A DNA stretch of 60,000 nucleotides, taken from positions 64,001 through 124,000 of the forward strand of contig JAQGDQ010000149.1 in NCBI GenBank assembly GCA_030141605.1, given 5' to 3'. This document shows positions 1 through 12,330 of this stretch, in pieces. The position numbers and the translations under genes are program-made. The stretch comes from Tubiluchus corallicola. Taxonomy: Eukaryota > Priapulida > Priapulimorpha > Priapulimorphida > Tubiluchidae. Position 1 is the stretch's first letter, and every line of letters starts with the position of its first letter. The notes under the pieces were generated by a model. It did not search any database and had not been told where the DNA came from. It was given only the letters and a program-made list of their open reading frames with translations.

Positions 1-2987
1 CTACAAAAACGTTTTTTGGTGTTTTATGAATAAATAAGGTTGCCAAATGTCCCCCTTTTATGGGATTAACGTAACTTTTAAACTATCGTCTTGGCATTCC
101 TCTTCTTTCTAAACTGTCTGGTATTTTTGCTCTCATTCTCTCGAAAATGTTTTCAAAATTTAAACAGCACAAAATAGACTAGGCATGTACTTTCCAGCTT
201 CATTGGTGCTTATGTCATATGCTATGGACATTGCATTTTTGCAAGTCACTCTCTGATTTGCAGAACAACTGTCTTTTGTATCTTATTTCAGCCAATCAGC
301 ACAGACAATATTAAATTATCGTTATCAGTTACATTATTATTAAGTGTTACATTTACATTAATGTGTTAGGAACTTGGAATAGAGTTAGAAAGAAAACTTG
401 TGTAACTTAATTAAATCTGCCTAATTAAATCTTGTGTACAAGATTTGTCTGATCGAAATGTGATACCAAAGTAGGGATGACTTACTTTGTGGATGAAGTA
501 AAAAATTTATTTATCACATCATACCATATCATGTAGGGGTAAACAACTTGACGACCATTTGGTCTTTCGCTAACCTTTCTCCTGCATCCTCTAACACTTT
601 TCTTTGTGCATAATTTATCCAGATTAATTATTAATTGCAGCAGTTATGGTATCTATTTGCGTACTGGTGTAAATGAGGAGAAAAATAAAAAAGAGTCAAT
701 ATCTTTCCATATCTTGCCTGCACATCCCTGTATTAAGGTTGATGATAACTTCATCAGTTTTGATTTAACAGGCACTTTTCCATCATTGACCACTGATCAT
801 ATGAGTCCAGAATCAAATGGCTTCCCAGTTCCTCCCAGACCCATCTCTGTTATAAGTTTGATGATTATAGCTTCACCCATTTTGATTTTATTGTATAGAC
901 ACACATGTTAAGAAAGATATCACGCTTGCAACAATTAATTAACTAATGACTAATTAAGTGAAGAAAGCAGCACAGAAAAATTGTGGACCAACTAGAATTT
1001 CTAACCCAGAATCTCTAAACTTATATGGCATGTTGCTGTACCATTTGAACTATTGGCCCAATCTAGCACAACTGGTAAGAATTCTCACCTTGGTATCACA
1101 TAGTCAATCAGAGCCACCTCTACTAATGATATATCACTATATTTCGAATGACTCAAAAGAGACAGACACACACACACACATGCAGACAGATAGATTGATT
1201 TAATGAATGCTAAATTCATATTCCAACTATTTTTGTGTGGGTAACTACAATGAATACACATTATCTCACTGAAAGTCTAATTACACGAGCAGTACTTCAC
1301 AAGCCTATCACTTCTGCTTAACTGGTATTTGAGAGAACCAAAAAAAATTGCTAAATACGCATTACATTATTAAGTGCATTGAAGCCTATTAGGGCTCGAA
1401 ATCTGATATGAATTCCAAATTGATAAAATTCAAATTAATAAAACTGACTTCACTAGCAACAAAGCTACTCATGCATAGGGCAACAAATGTTCATTTCTTT
1501 GTTGTCCCAGCCCAAGGTTGTAAACAGCTATATAGTTTACTATGCGAATAAAGCATTAGAGCATTTAAGGCCATTACATGGTGTAAATTAAATGACTTGA
1601 GATACACATACATTTTATATTTCCAAAGGTCCTTAAGATATAAACTATAGTACTTTACTGATTGTTTTCGGTAGCAGACTTATACAATAAAAGCGTGCAG
1701 TGCATTTATGATTGAGAATTTTATCAGTGTAAACTAATAATTACTAATATTTTTTTAAACAGAAGTAGTTTTCTTACTTTTCCTTTATAACATTATTTAG
1801 AATCTGCTTTCATATTTCAGGTTTTTAGCCATAGCTCTAATTACCACAGTTCATTGATCTTTTTCCTATAGCAATTGGGGTTTACATTTTTTTGTACATT
1901 GTATATAATATACGTTAATGTAAATATATATGAACCACAAAGCCTATTTACAATGATATACAAGTAGATTAGTAATTAGATTTATCAGATCATGTATAAG
2001 CAATAACTAAGTACATGTATATGCTAAAACAGTTTGGCAGACCACTCTTAAGTCACTCAAAACAAGTTCAATCAATACTTTCTACTAACATTCCAGTTTC
2101 AGTTTCAACATTAGGTAAAATGATAAACTTGGTTCTCAACATAAAAATGATTTCAGTTTCAGTCAATAAAATGGTAACTATCAAAGTAATGTGTTTGCTA
2201 GTAATAAAATTTATTGTGGTCTATTGTGAATTTACATAATGGTGTACTGATCATTATGCATAATAAAACATGTTTGCACCCTGAGGTAATGATAAATTAT
2301 TGGTTACTAGCAAGATAGTCTGTGACCAGCAAAATAAACAACAAGCATCATTTACAAGAACAATTAATTAAGTTGCCATAAAGCGATTAAATGAATAACC
2401 AAACTTACCACTTTAATAACACATTCTTACTCATTCCAGTTGCACATAATGTCAATGGCGTGGTAATAATGTGCGTTAAACCACAAAAGTGAATTGCACG
2501 CACTAGAAAACTTACTTTAGTAACCTTTAGACTGCTGCAGTACTAAATACACAACAAAGGTGAAGCAGGCAAATATAGACTTTGTTCAGTATGTTCCACC
2601 TATATATTAGCTCTGTATTTTAAATATTTTAGTTTGTGTAGACTAACACAGCAACATACTTTGATAGGAGATTAGAGCTTCTGTTTTAATACATGTATTA
2701 ATATAATCAAACACTGAAAATTTAGTCCTAAAATCATACTGACACTGCGACACAGTCGCACATGTGCAAATACTATCATTGCAAACTTATACCTGTATGT
2801 AGTTTATTAATGTCACAGTAAGTGGTACAAACCCAGTAATAACACAAAGGAGAGGGAGGAATAAATTCAAGCTTATGACAGAGTTATATGCTGGAACAAA
2901 AAAAGTCATAAAATTTCTTAACTATTTAAAAATCACATCACACACACACACACACCGAAAACTGTGCTTACCTTTGAAAAATAATAA
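1..2987. other. Intergenic AT-rich sequence
   Basis: No supported gene. Short frames at 606-911, 958-1203 and 2015-2239 have no recognisable motif. (CA)n runs lie at 1166-1180 and 2941-2955. Confidence 0.6.
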
Positions 2988-3000
2988 TTACTGTAAGTAA

Positions 3001-3261
3001 CAAGCAACTGAGCTCGAGGCAGATGAAAAAATTCCAAGAAACGAAGAAAGGTTAGATTCTGCACACAGTAAAGTTCTGTTATTTTCACTTGATCCAATGG
3101 TAACTTTAGTGACGAACCTTCCTATCAACAATTTAAAGATAAAACTGGCATTGCAGCATATGTTTTTAGCTCTGTACAATTTTAACTCTCGACAAGACTT
3201 AGAGAACTTCATTGCTCTCTTAATCAAGAGACTATACACCTGGTACAAGGGTCATAACTAA
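3001..3261 (+). CDS. Unassigned open frame, possible terminal exon of an unknown gene
   Basis: An 86-codon open stretch, bounded by TAA at 2998 and TAA at 3259-3261, reading TELEADEKIPRNEERLDSAH, then SKVLLFSLDPMVTLVTNLPI, NNLKIKLALQHMFLALYNFN and SRQDLENFIALLIKRLYTWY before KGHN. It looks like amphipathic helices. There is no ATG near its start, and the nearest AG acceptors (3003-3004, 3011-3012) have poor pyrimidine tracts. The opposite strand is also open. I do not recognise the protein; chance or an old retrocopy remain possible. Confidence 0.25.
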   Translation, partial: QATELEADEKIPRNEERLDSAHSKVLLFSLDPMVTLVTNLPINNLKIKLALQHMFLALYNFNSRQDLENFIALLIKRLYTWYKGHN

Positions 3262-4909
3262 AGTGCATTTCAAAAATGTCTTAAATACACTTTAAACAAA
3301 CATTGATAATTCTTCCTTTACACCAGCTGGAATGTTACAAGTTCATGAACAATTTCAAGGATAAAAATAATTCTTTTACAAGCACGACAATCTGGTATCT
3401 GATAATGTATCACGCAGTTTAGAACAACTATTCTAACAATACCCAGAAATGCTTATCAGTCATGTTAGCAAAGAAAGCAGCAGTATTGTTGGAACGAAAA
3501 CTTGTTCTGGAATGTAAGATTTTAATAGAAAACCTTCGTGGGATGGCACGTACGGGAGGTCCCTTGATCTGATTTACTTGCCATTACATTAGGCCTAGTA
3601 CTCTATAATAGACAGGATGCTTATGAATCCACTGTTCAAACTTATGAATCAGTTTATTTAATTGTTTTCATTAGCTCGTCCACACACCCAAACTATTTTT
3701 CTTCTTCTATATGGTTTTGAGATGGGGCAGATGGGTTTAGGGTAAAGCAATCAGGGCTGCAGCATCCATGCAAGGAGGGTCCTCACAATGTCCATGTAAT
3801 CCATTCATTTAGTTATGCGTGGTTAAACTTCAATATCTAAAACCTTTAGGGCCCTTACGTCATCAAAGAAATTGCATCGTTATTAAGACTGCAACGTAAA
3901 AATCCAATTTCTTCTTTGATTCTAATTTTTTATTCAAATCCAATAGGAAAAATTCAATTTGAAAATTGTTGATTCCATTCAAAAAACTTAATTTGAATTC
4001 AAAATTTTCTACTTGACTGACAGCCTTAGCAAAAAGTTTCCAGTACCTTAATCAGGAGATGGATAAGTACTATTTGTCACAGCTTCAAGAGGTCTTGGCA
4101 TGTGGGTGGAGCTGCAGAAAGGCAATCTAAATGCAAAACTGACAATTTATTTGATTACCTCATACCTATAGCGCATAGAGGGTAAAACCATCATGCTAAC
4201 TGAATACCTGATATGAGCAGTGCTAGTAACATCCGTACTACCGCCTTGTACTAATACTGGCCAACAGCAACATGACAGTTTGGACCTCACAACCTGGCCT
4301 CACCTTGTACCTCTCTACTGTGCACTACCTCGCCATGACCAGCTCTTTGCCAAATACTCTAGCACTATGTTTTAAAAATGGGTACACAATGAGATGGCAC
4401 ACGGAGGTATGATACACGCAAAAGTGGTACATGGGGAAGGCGAGCAAGCACGAACGTCCCACATACCAGGGTTTTTCACTGAACTGATCAATTTATTATT
4501 AGTATAAAAACTGAAAATAATTAATGATTATTATGCGATTTGAATTCTTACTAATTTCTATGGCTAAAATGAAACAACACTAATAACAATCCAGAAGATA
4601 CCTAGCACATAATTAACAGCTAAATTAAAGAACATAGGCGAAAAATTCAGTTGTACACTACTTTAGTTCAGTTAAGTATACATCAGTTATCTAAGTTTCA
4701 CTGCCTGCCTCATATAACTGTAAAATATGCAGTACACTTATCGTTCTATATTGCCTCGTCATATAACCGGTGAGTTTACTGTAAACATTGGGGTGACTGA
4801 ATTCTAATTGAAAGGAGTGACCAAGAAAACACAGCTCTGAATAAACATTTCTATAAAAAGATTGCTATTATCGTCATCAAATGCCCACTGCGTCTATTCA
4901 TCATCATCC
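3262..4909. other. Intergenic sequence without recognised feature
   Basis: No gene, RNA or element recognised. A stretch at about 4,020-4,480 is less AT-rich and may be an old repeat. Confidence 0.55.
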
Positions 4910-5825
4910 AATGAATCATATGTCCAGGTACATGATTCTGCTCACCTCCCTATGCAAGGACTCCCTGCTTGTCGCAATGCCCCAAGTGCATTTATCTCTA
5001 AGGATCAATGCTGAAGCGTTTAAATCTTTCTGTGCAAAATCTAAATATGTTAACATTTGTCCTCCTGCAGGTTTTTTAGCTGGTTCTATGGCTTGTTGAA
5101 GAGCTATCTTCCTTGGAATATCATCAGGTAGTCTAAGCATATGTCCAATCCATCTTAAATGGCGTCTTTTTATTTTTCTTGTCCAAGGTTCTTCTTTTAT
5201 TTTTTCATATAGATCTTTGTTTGAATTTTTCTTAGGCCATCTGATACCCAAAATGTTTTTGTAATTTCGCCTTTGAAATGCATCGATTTCAGCTTGATGA
5301 TTTGCTTTTAATGCCCAGAGCTCAGAGTTATACAGAAATACAGTTTCAACTAAGGCTGAGAATATTCTGATTTTTGTTTCCAAAGAAATCTTCCTATTCT
5401 CAAAAACTTTTGTGAATTTTGAGTAAGCTGATAATGCCATTATCTTCCGTCTTGATATGTCGTCTTCTGTTGCCAGCAGACTACGGAGATACTTGCATCT
5501 TTGCCATGATTCATCACCATGGCGTGTTATGTGAAACTCTTCAGTTTTATTTTTGTTTACAACGAGATCCATTCTATTCAGTTTCTCCTCTATTGGGTTT
5601 TTTTATTTCATCTACTTCTTCTTTATTTCTTGTAATCCATGCCACATCATCAGCATACTGCATAGATATAGTAGTTGACTTACTTTGTAGACAGCTGTAA
5701 CTATGTTCTTGTCTTACGTCATTCTGTATTAATCCAGGATCAAGAATTGTGTACTTCACTCTATTTTCGCTATATCTTGCAATGTGGGAAATCATCAGCA
5801 GCAGGCTGAAACTAACTCCTCTCAA
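4910..5825 (-). pseudogene. 5'-truncated non-LTR reverse transcriptase, C-terminal part
   Basis: Reads on the minus strand from 5825 down. The upstream frame (5574-5825) has MQYADDVAWIT, the catalytic YADD box, placed just after DVRQ, so the palm segment normally between them is deleted. A frameshift near 5573 leads into a 218-codon frame (4916-5572) with AYSKFTKVFENRKISLETKI, then YNSELWALKANHQAEIDAFQ, RRNYKNILGIRWPKK and RRHLRWIGHMLRLPDDIPRK, the C-terminal layout typical of many endonuclease/reverse-transcriptase LINEs. Inactive; no endonuclease is seen upstream. Confidence 0.85.
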
Positions 5826-6639
5826 AGGATAGACACGCAGAAAAATGGAACATTACCAAATTGTAAAAAGAGGAAGTGACGACAATTGTTACATTACGTA
5901 TTTCGTTTTTGGGATTAGCGGCTACGCTGGTGGCATCAAACGGTAGATGATTAAAAAATTTTGAGCGGCGCATTGACTGTAATAATAATAATATTCTTAA
6001 GTTCACCAATAATGTTGGCATACGCGCAATTTCGGTAAACCAAAATCACTTCTGCGTTTTTAATAAAATAAGAATATCTCAATTAAAAGCAATTAATAGT
6101 TTAAAAAACTGAAAGCATTTCATGAAAAGGAAAAAAGTTTGTATTATGTACTTGCAAATACTTCTTCAGTTTTTTTTAAAGTAAAATTTTATTGTTCTTC
6201 CTGAGGAAAGAGGCTAGCTGACTGTGTGATGGGCTGCCTACTATGTAAAAAAGTAATGCATTTTTTATTGATTTACTGATTTTTCTCTCCCTCCCTCTCT
6301 TAGAGAGAAAGAGAGATGGGCGCTTTTCTAAACACTTAAGATTATATGAAAAGTAGAACGCAACAAGCAATGCATGCTTTTCATCTTTTCTTCAACACAA
6401 GAACGTATTAATAAATAAGAAATTAAGTCTTAACGTAAGATTTAGATTATTTAATGCTTGCTTACGTTACCAGCATATTTATGTACAACAGCTAAACTTG
6501 GGGTTTAACAATTACTCAAGAAAAGCAGATTGGCACATTTCATAGAAGTCTTCTTAGGAAAGTTTTAAAGATAAAATAGACATACATAATCAAAAATGAA
6601 AATTTATACTCCAGCACAAAAAAAAATTATTGGAGTTCA

Positions 6640-6720
6640 AAAATAAGGATCCGAAGTTAAGATGGCTAGGACATCTTCTAAGATTACCAAATGAAGAACA
6701 ATTTCAAAATATAACAAATA
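6640..6720 (+). pseudogene. LINE reverse-transcriptase C-terminal scrap
   Basis: Reads KLRWLGHLLRLPNEEQFQNI in one frame, the counterpart of RHLRWIGHMLRLPDD in the minus-strand copy at 4910-5825 but in opposite orientation. Confidence 0.6.
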
Positions 6721-6894
6721 CAATTATTGCAATGCTGCAAAAACATGAGTTTTACAATTTACTTAAATAACCTACTTAAATCTAATAAGAAATTATATGC
6801 TCTTATGAAATAATATTTTATGTTACAACTACAATGAACTAGTAAAAACACAAAACCTAAATAATTACAAACGGGACAATCAAAGCACAATGTT

Positions 6895-7838
6895 TATCCA
6901 GCACTCACAGATTACTGAGCGACTAGCAAAATTTCTTGAAAATTCTGGTATTCTTTCAGAGTTACAATTTGGCTTTTGAAAAAATTCACGAACTACAGAT
7001 TGTCTAATGACTTTAGATTTACCGATAAAAGAAAACAATATAAAAAAATAATAAAAAGAAAGGTTCCTACTTATATACCTGCTTTATTGATTTCACAACA
7101 GCTTTTGACAGGTTAAGTCATGATATTTTGATTAGCAAATTAAAAGGCTATGGCTGATGAATATATCCAACGTATCACTAAAGATATGTATAATAAAAGT
7201 CAAAACACAATAAAAAATCAGACACTTGTTCTCCTTTCTTTAAGACTGAACTGGCGTTAGACAAGGTGACACTCTTAGCCCAACTTTGTTTAATGTATAT
7301 GTAAATGATCTTCCTGATTTTTTACCTGATGGGGATTCCCTGACTTTGCATGACAAAATCATTAAATGCTTACAGTATGCTGACGACCTAGTTATTTTCA
7401 GTACATCTAAGAAGGGCATTACAAATTAATCATACCAAAACTAAAGTTGTTACCTTTGGAAACAGGACATCCAGTAAAACATTGAACATTCACTTTTATC
7501 TTGACAATACCACATTAAAAACAGAAAAACATATCAAATACCCAGGAATGTATTTTACAAACAATGGTTCATACACAAAGCACTGTGACACAATGAGAAA
7601 ACAAAGTACTAGGGCATTATTTAAATTAAAATCTCTAATATTTCAATACAGTTTTGATGTAAATATACTTCTTTACCTGTTTCAATCCCTAGTCTCACCA
7701 GTAGCACTTTACGGGTGTGAAATTTGGTCTTTTATCACCAAACTAAAGACCATAAACACTGATCACTCAGAAAAACTTCTAAAAATGTGGAATCTTTTTC
7801 TATTCCAACATGTTCAGAACAGATTCTCAAAATGAATA
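6895..7838 (+). pseudogene. Degenerate LINE reverse transcriptase (fingers, palm and C-terminal part)
   Basis: Readable in pieces: RLAKFLENSGILSELQFGF (about 6,920), CFIDFTTAFDRLSHDILISK (about 7,080), TGVRQGDTLSPTLFNVYVND (about 7,250), CLQYADDLVIFST (about 7,370) and the frame 7482-7835 with LKTEKHIKYPGMYFTNNGSY and VSPVALYGCEIWS. Interrupted by stops and frameshifts. The last 340 bp is a near-identical inverted copy of 8,596-8,936. Confidence 0.85.
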
Positions 7839-7999
7839 TACTACCAAGATACAACTGCCTTTTTTATCACATTCATTTAAGTAGTTTCCAATGTGAATAA
7901 GGCCTTCGGAGTTTGTATTTAGAAAAAGTCATATTACTGAGTATACATTACCTTTTTATAAAGATAGACTATATATTTTGTGCTCATATTTTTGTCTAA

Positions 8000-10545
8000 T
8001 ATTTTCATACAATGGACAAGTAAAAAGGTAATGTAATTCGTTTTCTACTAATTCTGAGCTATTGTTGTGACTCTATTGACAAAGCCTTTCGTCCTCTTTT
8101 TATTTTTATATCTACCGCATTCTATTTCCAGATCATGGTTGCTGATGTGTAATTTTGTAATTCTTTGTCTCTGTTTCTTATTAGAAATAATTTTTAAATA
8201 ATCTTCTAATTCATAATTACATGTCTATAAAATCTTAGTTCGTTTTTGCCACCATTTTGTTTAGTATCATTATGTAGCTCTGTAAAAAATAGTTTTCTGT
8301 ACCCTGATTTGAATATATTACCGAATTCTTTTAATTCGCGATTCAGACACATTTTATCAATTTCATCTACACCATATGTTTGAAATCCTGGAAAATCTGC
8401 CCATTTTGTATGAAGCTGTTTCAGTTCTTCATGAGACTGGTAACTATACACATTTTTAAATAGTGTATTTCTTGGCTTTACATGTGGCTTTACTAGATAT
8501 TTGTGAAGAATTGTTGATGCTTCAATTAGCAGTAGGTATATGCCTAATTCAGCTTTACACGCTATATTGGAAGCACCGGACACCTTAAACTCATTTTGAG
8601 AACCTGTTCTGAACATGTTGGAATGGAAAAAGATTCCACATTTTTAGAAGTTTTTCTGAGTGATCAGTGTTTATGGTATTTAGTTAGGTGATAAGAGACC
8701 AAATTTCACACCCGTAAAGTGCTACTGGTGAGACTAGGGATTCAAACAGGTAAAGAAGTATATTTACATCAAAACTGTATTGAAATATTAGAGATTTTAA
8801 TTTAAATAATGCCCTAATGCTTTGTTTTCTTATTGTGTCACAGTGCTTTGTGTATGAACCATTGTTTGTAAAATACATTCCTGGGTATTTAATATGTTTT
8901 TCTGTTTTTAATAAGGTATTGTCAAGAGTAAAAGTGAACTTGCCTTTTTTCAGTATTAAATTCGTCAGCTTAGTTAAGGGCCTGGCAAATATATCTATTG
9001 CAGACTTAATCATTTCATTTGAGATATAATCAATGCCAGTGCTTTTGCCAGATTTTAATTTTTGGATTTGTTGTTTTAATTCACTGATTGTGATAGGAAT
9101 TAATTCTTCCATTTTAACTTGCACTGTATCTTCCGATTGGATTTTATGTGTAGTCGACTGATCTTTCGTATATAAATTATTAAAATGTCTATACAGAGTT
9201 CCCAAATCTATTTCTATAGGTTTATTTTTATTTCCATCGCAAATGCTATGTATTCCCTCCCAGAGCTCTTTTGGACCACAACCTTTTAATTCGTTTAGTT
9301 TTTTGTTATTTCAGCCAAGCACTGTCTTTTCAAATATTTTTTCATTTGTTTCATGTACTTTATACAACTTTTTAACTAGTGTCTCAGATAAGTATTATTT
9401 GGACATCTTTTGCAATATCTGTTCGAAAAGTTTGCCTGTCTTTTTAATACTTTAAGTACCTGATCTCGATATTGTTTGTTTCATTTACGTTTTATTCTAT
9501 TCTAGAAGTTCTGGTGTTTTTTTGTCACTAGAGCTTTGTTTGCGGCTTGTATGTAAATATCACTGAAGGTTTTATCTGCATCATTATAATTTTCCTCTAA
9601 AAAGTTTGCGGTTTCATATCACCTGAGAGTAGTGCTGTTTGAAATCACACATCTGAATGTCTATCCCATTTGTAGGATATATAATTAAGATTCATTTGTT
9701 GAAATACGGGTGTATTAATGCCAATGCTGTTATCAGTATTTTTGTTTGGAAGAACAATCGGCAATAATCGGATAAGCTACTGAAATCTCCATCTGTAAAA
9801 TATGGAATCAAAGTGTTACTAATTTCTTTATTTGAAATGACATAATCTACAGCACTTTGACCATTGTGTGTTTAGCATATGTACCCTCCCTTTGAATCTC
9901 CCCGTTTTCTGCCGTTAAGTATTCTTATATTGCAGACTATACATAATTCTAACAATTTTTTGTCAAAACTGTTGGTTGTTTTATCTACATTTTCTCTAGG
10001 TGACAATGAATTACTTATTGAAATGTCAGAATCTACACCAGGGGCATCATGTTTTTGCTGTGTGTCTTCTAGATAATCTGCCATAGTACCTGTTCTAGCA
10101 TTGAAGTCCCCCATCAGAATTATTTTTCCTTGTGTGGTAAATTGTGCTATCTCCATTTCAAATTTGTTACACTGGTCTGTGTAATATGGAGCATTTTCAG
10201 GTGGTATATAAATTTGGCTAATGAGTAATGGGCCTCTGTTTTGCCACATAGTTGCAGTTTTATCGATACAGAAAAATCAGAATCAGTTTTTATTTGAGCT
10301 ATTTTAACACCCAGAATATTTTTATAGAAGAGTGCTAAGCCACCGTGGTTATTTACTATATGTTTTTTTGAAAGGCTATGTTTAGTTATCACATTGTATC
10401 CTTCTAGGACTATCTGTGAGTGCTGAACAGATCAAGTTTCAGATAGGCCAATTATATTATGTTTTCTGAGTAAATTTTCAAAACTGTTATCTTTAAGCTT
10501 GGCTTGTAGATCGCTATGAATATTCCAAGACATTACATTGATAAA
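8000..10545 (-). pseudogene. LINE endonuclease plus palm-deleted reverse transcriptase (minus strand)
   Basis: Endonuclease (EEP fold) from about 10,390 down: IPPENAPYYTDQCNKFEMEI, KIILMGDFNARTGTMADY (10,249-9,872), ILNGRKRGDSKGGYIC, then an in-frame TAA and THNGQSAVDYVISNKE. The expected catalytic LSDHC reads LSDYC near 9,770. The RT frame 8684-9205 has the linker YRHFNNLYTKDQS and KLKSGKSTGIDYISNEMIKS, then jumps at about 8,937 straight to LKTEKHIKYPGMYFTNNG: fingers and YADD palm are missing. A C-terminal frame follows at 8206-8616. Same family as the plus-strand copy at 6,895-7,838. Confidence 0.85.
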
Positions 10546-10916
10546 CTTGCACATATTTTCATGTTGATATTGTGCAACAGATAATTAAGTACAAACTTTA
10601 AATGATTGGAGGCTGTCAAAGATGTTGATTATTTAAATTATAGTTATTGTGCAGCTATTGTTTTGTTGAGAGTTTTAAACCCAAGTCTATAATGAAATAA
10701 AATTACATTTTTTTACTTGAATTAGTGAAGCATCTTAGAGTTATGCAATATACAGTAGATTTTAAGGTTTTCAAAGTATATACAACTTAAAGCACTATTA
10801 AAACGACTCACAATGAGCCTCATACCGCATCAATACATCTTGAATTGTGTTTTGAATATCAGTTTTTCTGTATATTTTGGTTGTATTTACTGCTGAATTC
10901 TTACCGCCCACTTCTG

Positions 10917-12019
10917 CTAAGTGTTGTAACGATGTCGTTCCTCTGGACTGGACTCTTCACCATTCCTGCCCCATCTGCTTTGCAGTGTTTTGTCATTCTT
11001 CCAGTTATTGTAGCTTCTGCTGCTTCCATAAACTTGTTGCCTTTTATATCTCACATTTTCAACAACTAGTCCTTGTACAGATCTTTTTTCGTAAATGTCA
11101 CATTTGAAATGTCTAACGAGTATGGCTGTTCCCTTGCCATCATTTAGGTGTTTGTCGTCTTCAAACAGGTATGGCTTTGGTTTTCCATTAAACAACTGAA
11201 AATGGTTTTGATGATCAATATAGTGCAGAGAACTTTCGCTTTGGCACAACTCAGCAATAATGTTGTTCATTTGCATAGACAAATCATTAAATTCAGCACA
11301 ATCTCTGGGAAGAATACCCGATATAAAAATGACTGTTTCAGGCATTCTGATTTCAGTTTTCGTAACAAACTTTCTAGTTGGTTGCAAGTGCTATGGACAT
11401 CCTTCGAAGAAGCCAGATCATTAATTGGATCCTACCTGCAGCACCAATGTTTTGGTTTATTTTTCTTCAGTTGAGGGATGATATGTCGAGCATTTTCTAC
11501 AGTGTACACGTTTTTGAATAACCTTACAGTCCTATTTTTGTATACATTGGTTTCACCGAGGTATTTTATTAATGATGTACCTGCTATGACCAGATCTACT
11601 GTCTTGCTTGCTTTCTCTTTTGTATCTGGTATGTCAGACATAGGTTCCTTAGGCTCATTGCTGGCTTTCTCATTTCCAGTTTGTCTAATCAGGCAAGACT
11701 ATCCACTTAGCTGTCCATTATGCTTTATGAGTTCATTCTGCATGACATGCAGCTGGTCTTTCACAGAGTTTATCTTAAATGTGTGAGACTGATTTAGTTT
11801 CTCACAACTGTTCTCTATTTTTAGTGTGAGGTCAGTCGCTACTTGTTCTGCTGAAGTTTCTATGCAACTTATGACACTGGCATTTTGAGATTCACATGTT
11901 GTGGAAGACTTATTGGCTTTATCAAGTAGACTACTCAACTGTCTTTTCATGCATTCTTCATTAGTTTTATAGCCTTTCAGTTTTTTCATTTGTTGTTTCA
12001 GATCACTCATCAAGGTCAC
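10917..12019 (-). pseudogene. LINE ORF1-like region: coiled coil plus SGNH/GDSL-esterase-like domain
   Basis: Lies upstream, on the same strand, of the endonuclease and RT fragments. The first frame (11699-12019) is rich in Lys, Gln, Glu and Leu heptads (MSDLKQQMKKLKGYKTNEEC), likely a coiled coil. The next (11432-11641) has TVDLVIAGTSLIKYLGE, a candidate nucleophile block. The next (10917-11387) has PETVIFISGILPRDCAEFND and FEDDKHLNDGKGTAIL, where D-x-x-H fits the catalytic Asp/His of SGNH esterases. Esterase-bearing ORF1 proteins occur in CR1/L2-type LINEs (family knowledge). The pieces are broken by frameshifts. Confidence 0.65.
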
Positions 12020-12109
12020 TAGGTGTTTTTCAGTATTTTGAGTGCTGTCAGAGATTGTTGATAGTACTGAATACAGTTGGGAATTATACAGTTGGGAGTT
12101 GACAATAGT

Positions 12110-12330
12110 TGGGCGCGTTTACGAAACCGATGTAATTCTTTAAAATAACATTTAAAGCTACTAATCAAGATTGATGATTGTATACAAAAAGGAAGCTCAT
12201 TCCAAATGGAGATAATTCCATATTAATAAGAGGGCACTAGTTCAAGTAGAAAATATGGACACAATCTATTTACAATTTTATAAAATATACAGAGTTTGTG
12301 AGAAAGTCTTCTATTAGATAGCAGATCAAA
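12110..12330 (-). pseudogene. LINE C-terminal tail fragment
   Basis: Minus strand reads NRLCPYFLLELVPSY and, in another frame, IWNELPFCIQSSILISSFKC then YFKELHRFRKRAQ, the WN.LP...FK..L end typical of jockey/CR1/L2-type reverse transcriptases. Whether it belongs to the element downstream is unclear. Confidence 0.6.

Noticed and set aside
606-911. A 101-codon frame on the plus strand, and an antisense reading with a weak resemblance to a reverse-transcriptase linker (VVNDGKVPVKSKL).
   Set aside because: The antisense match is too short and is interrupted by stops; there is no second motif to support it.
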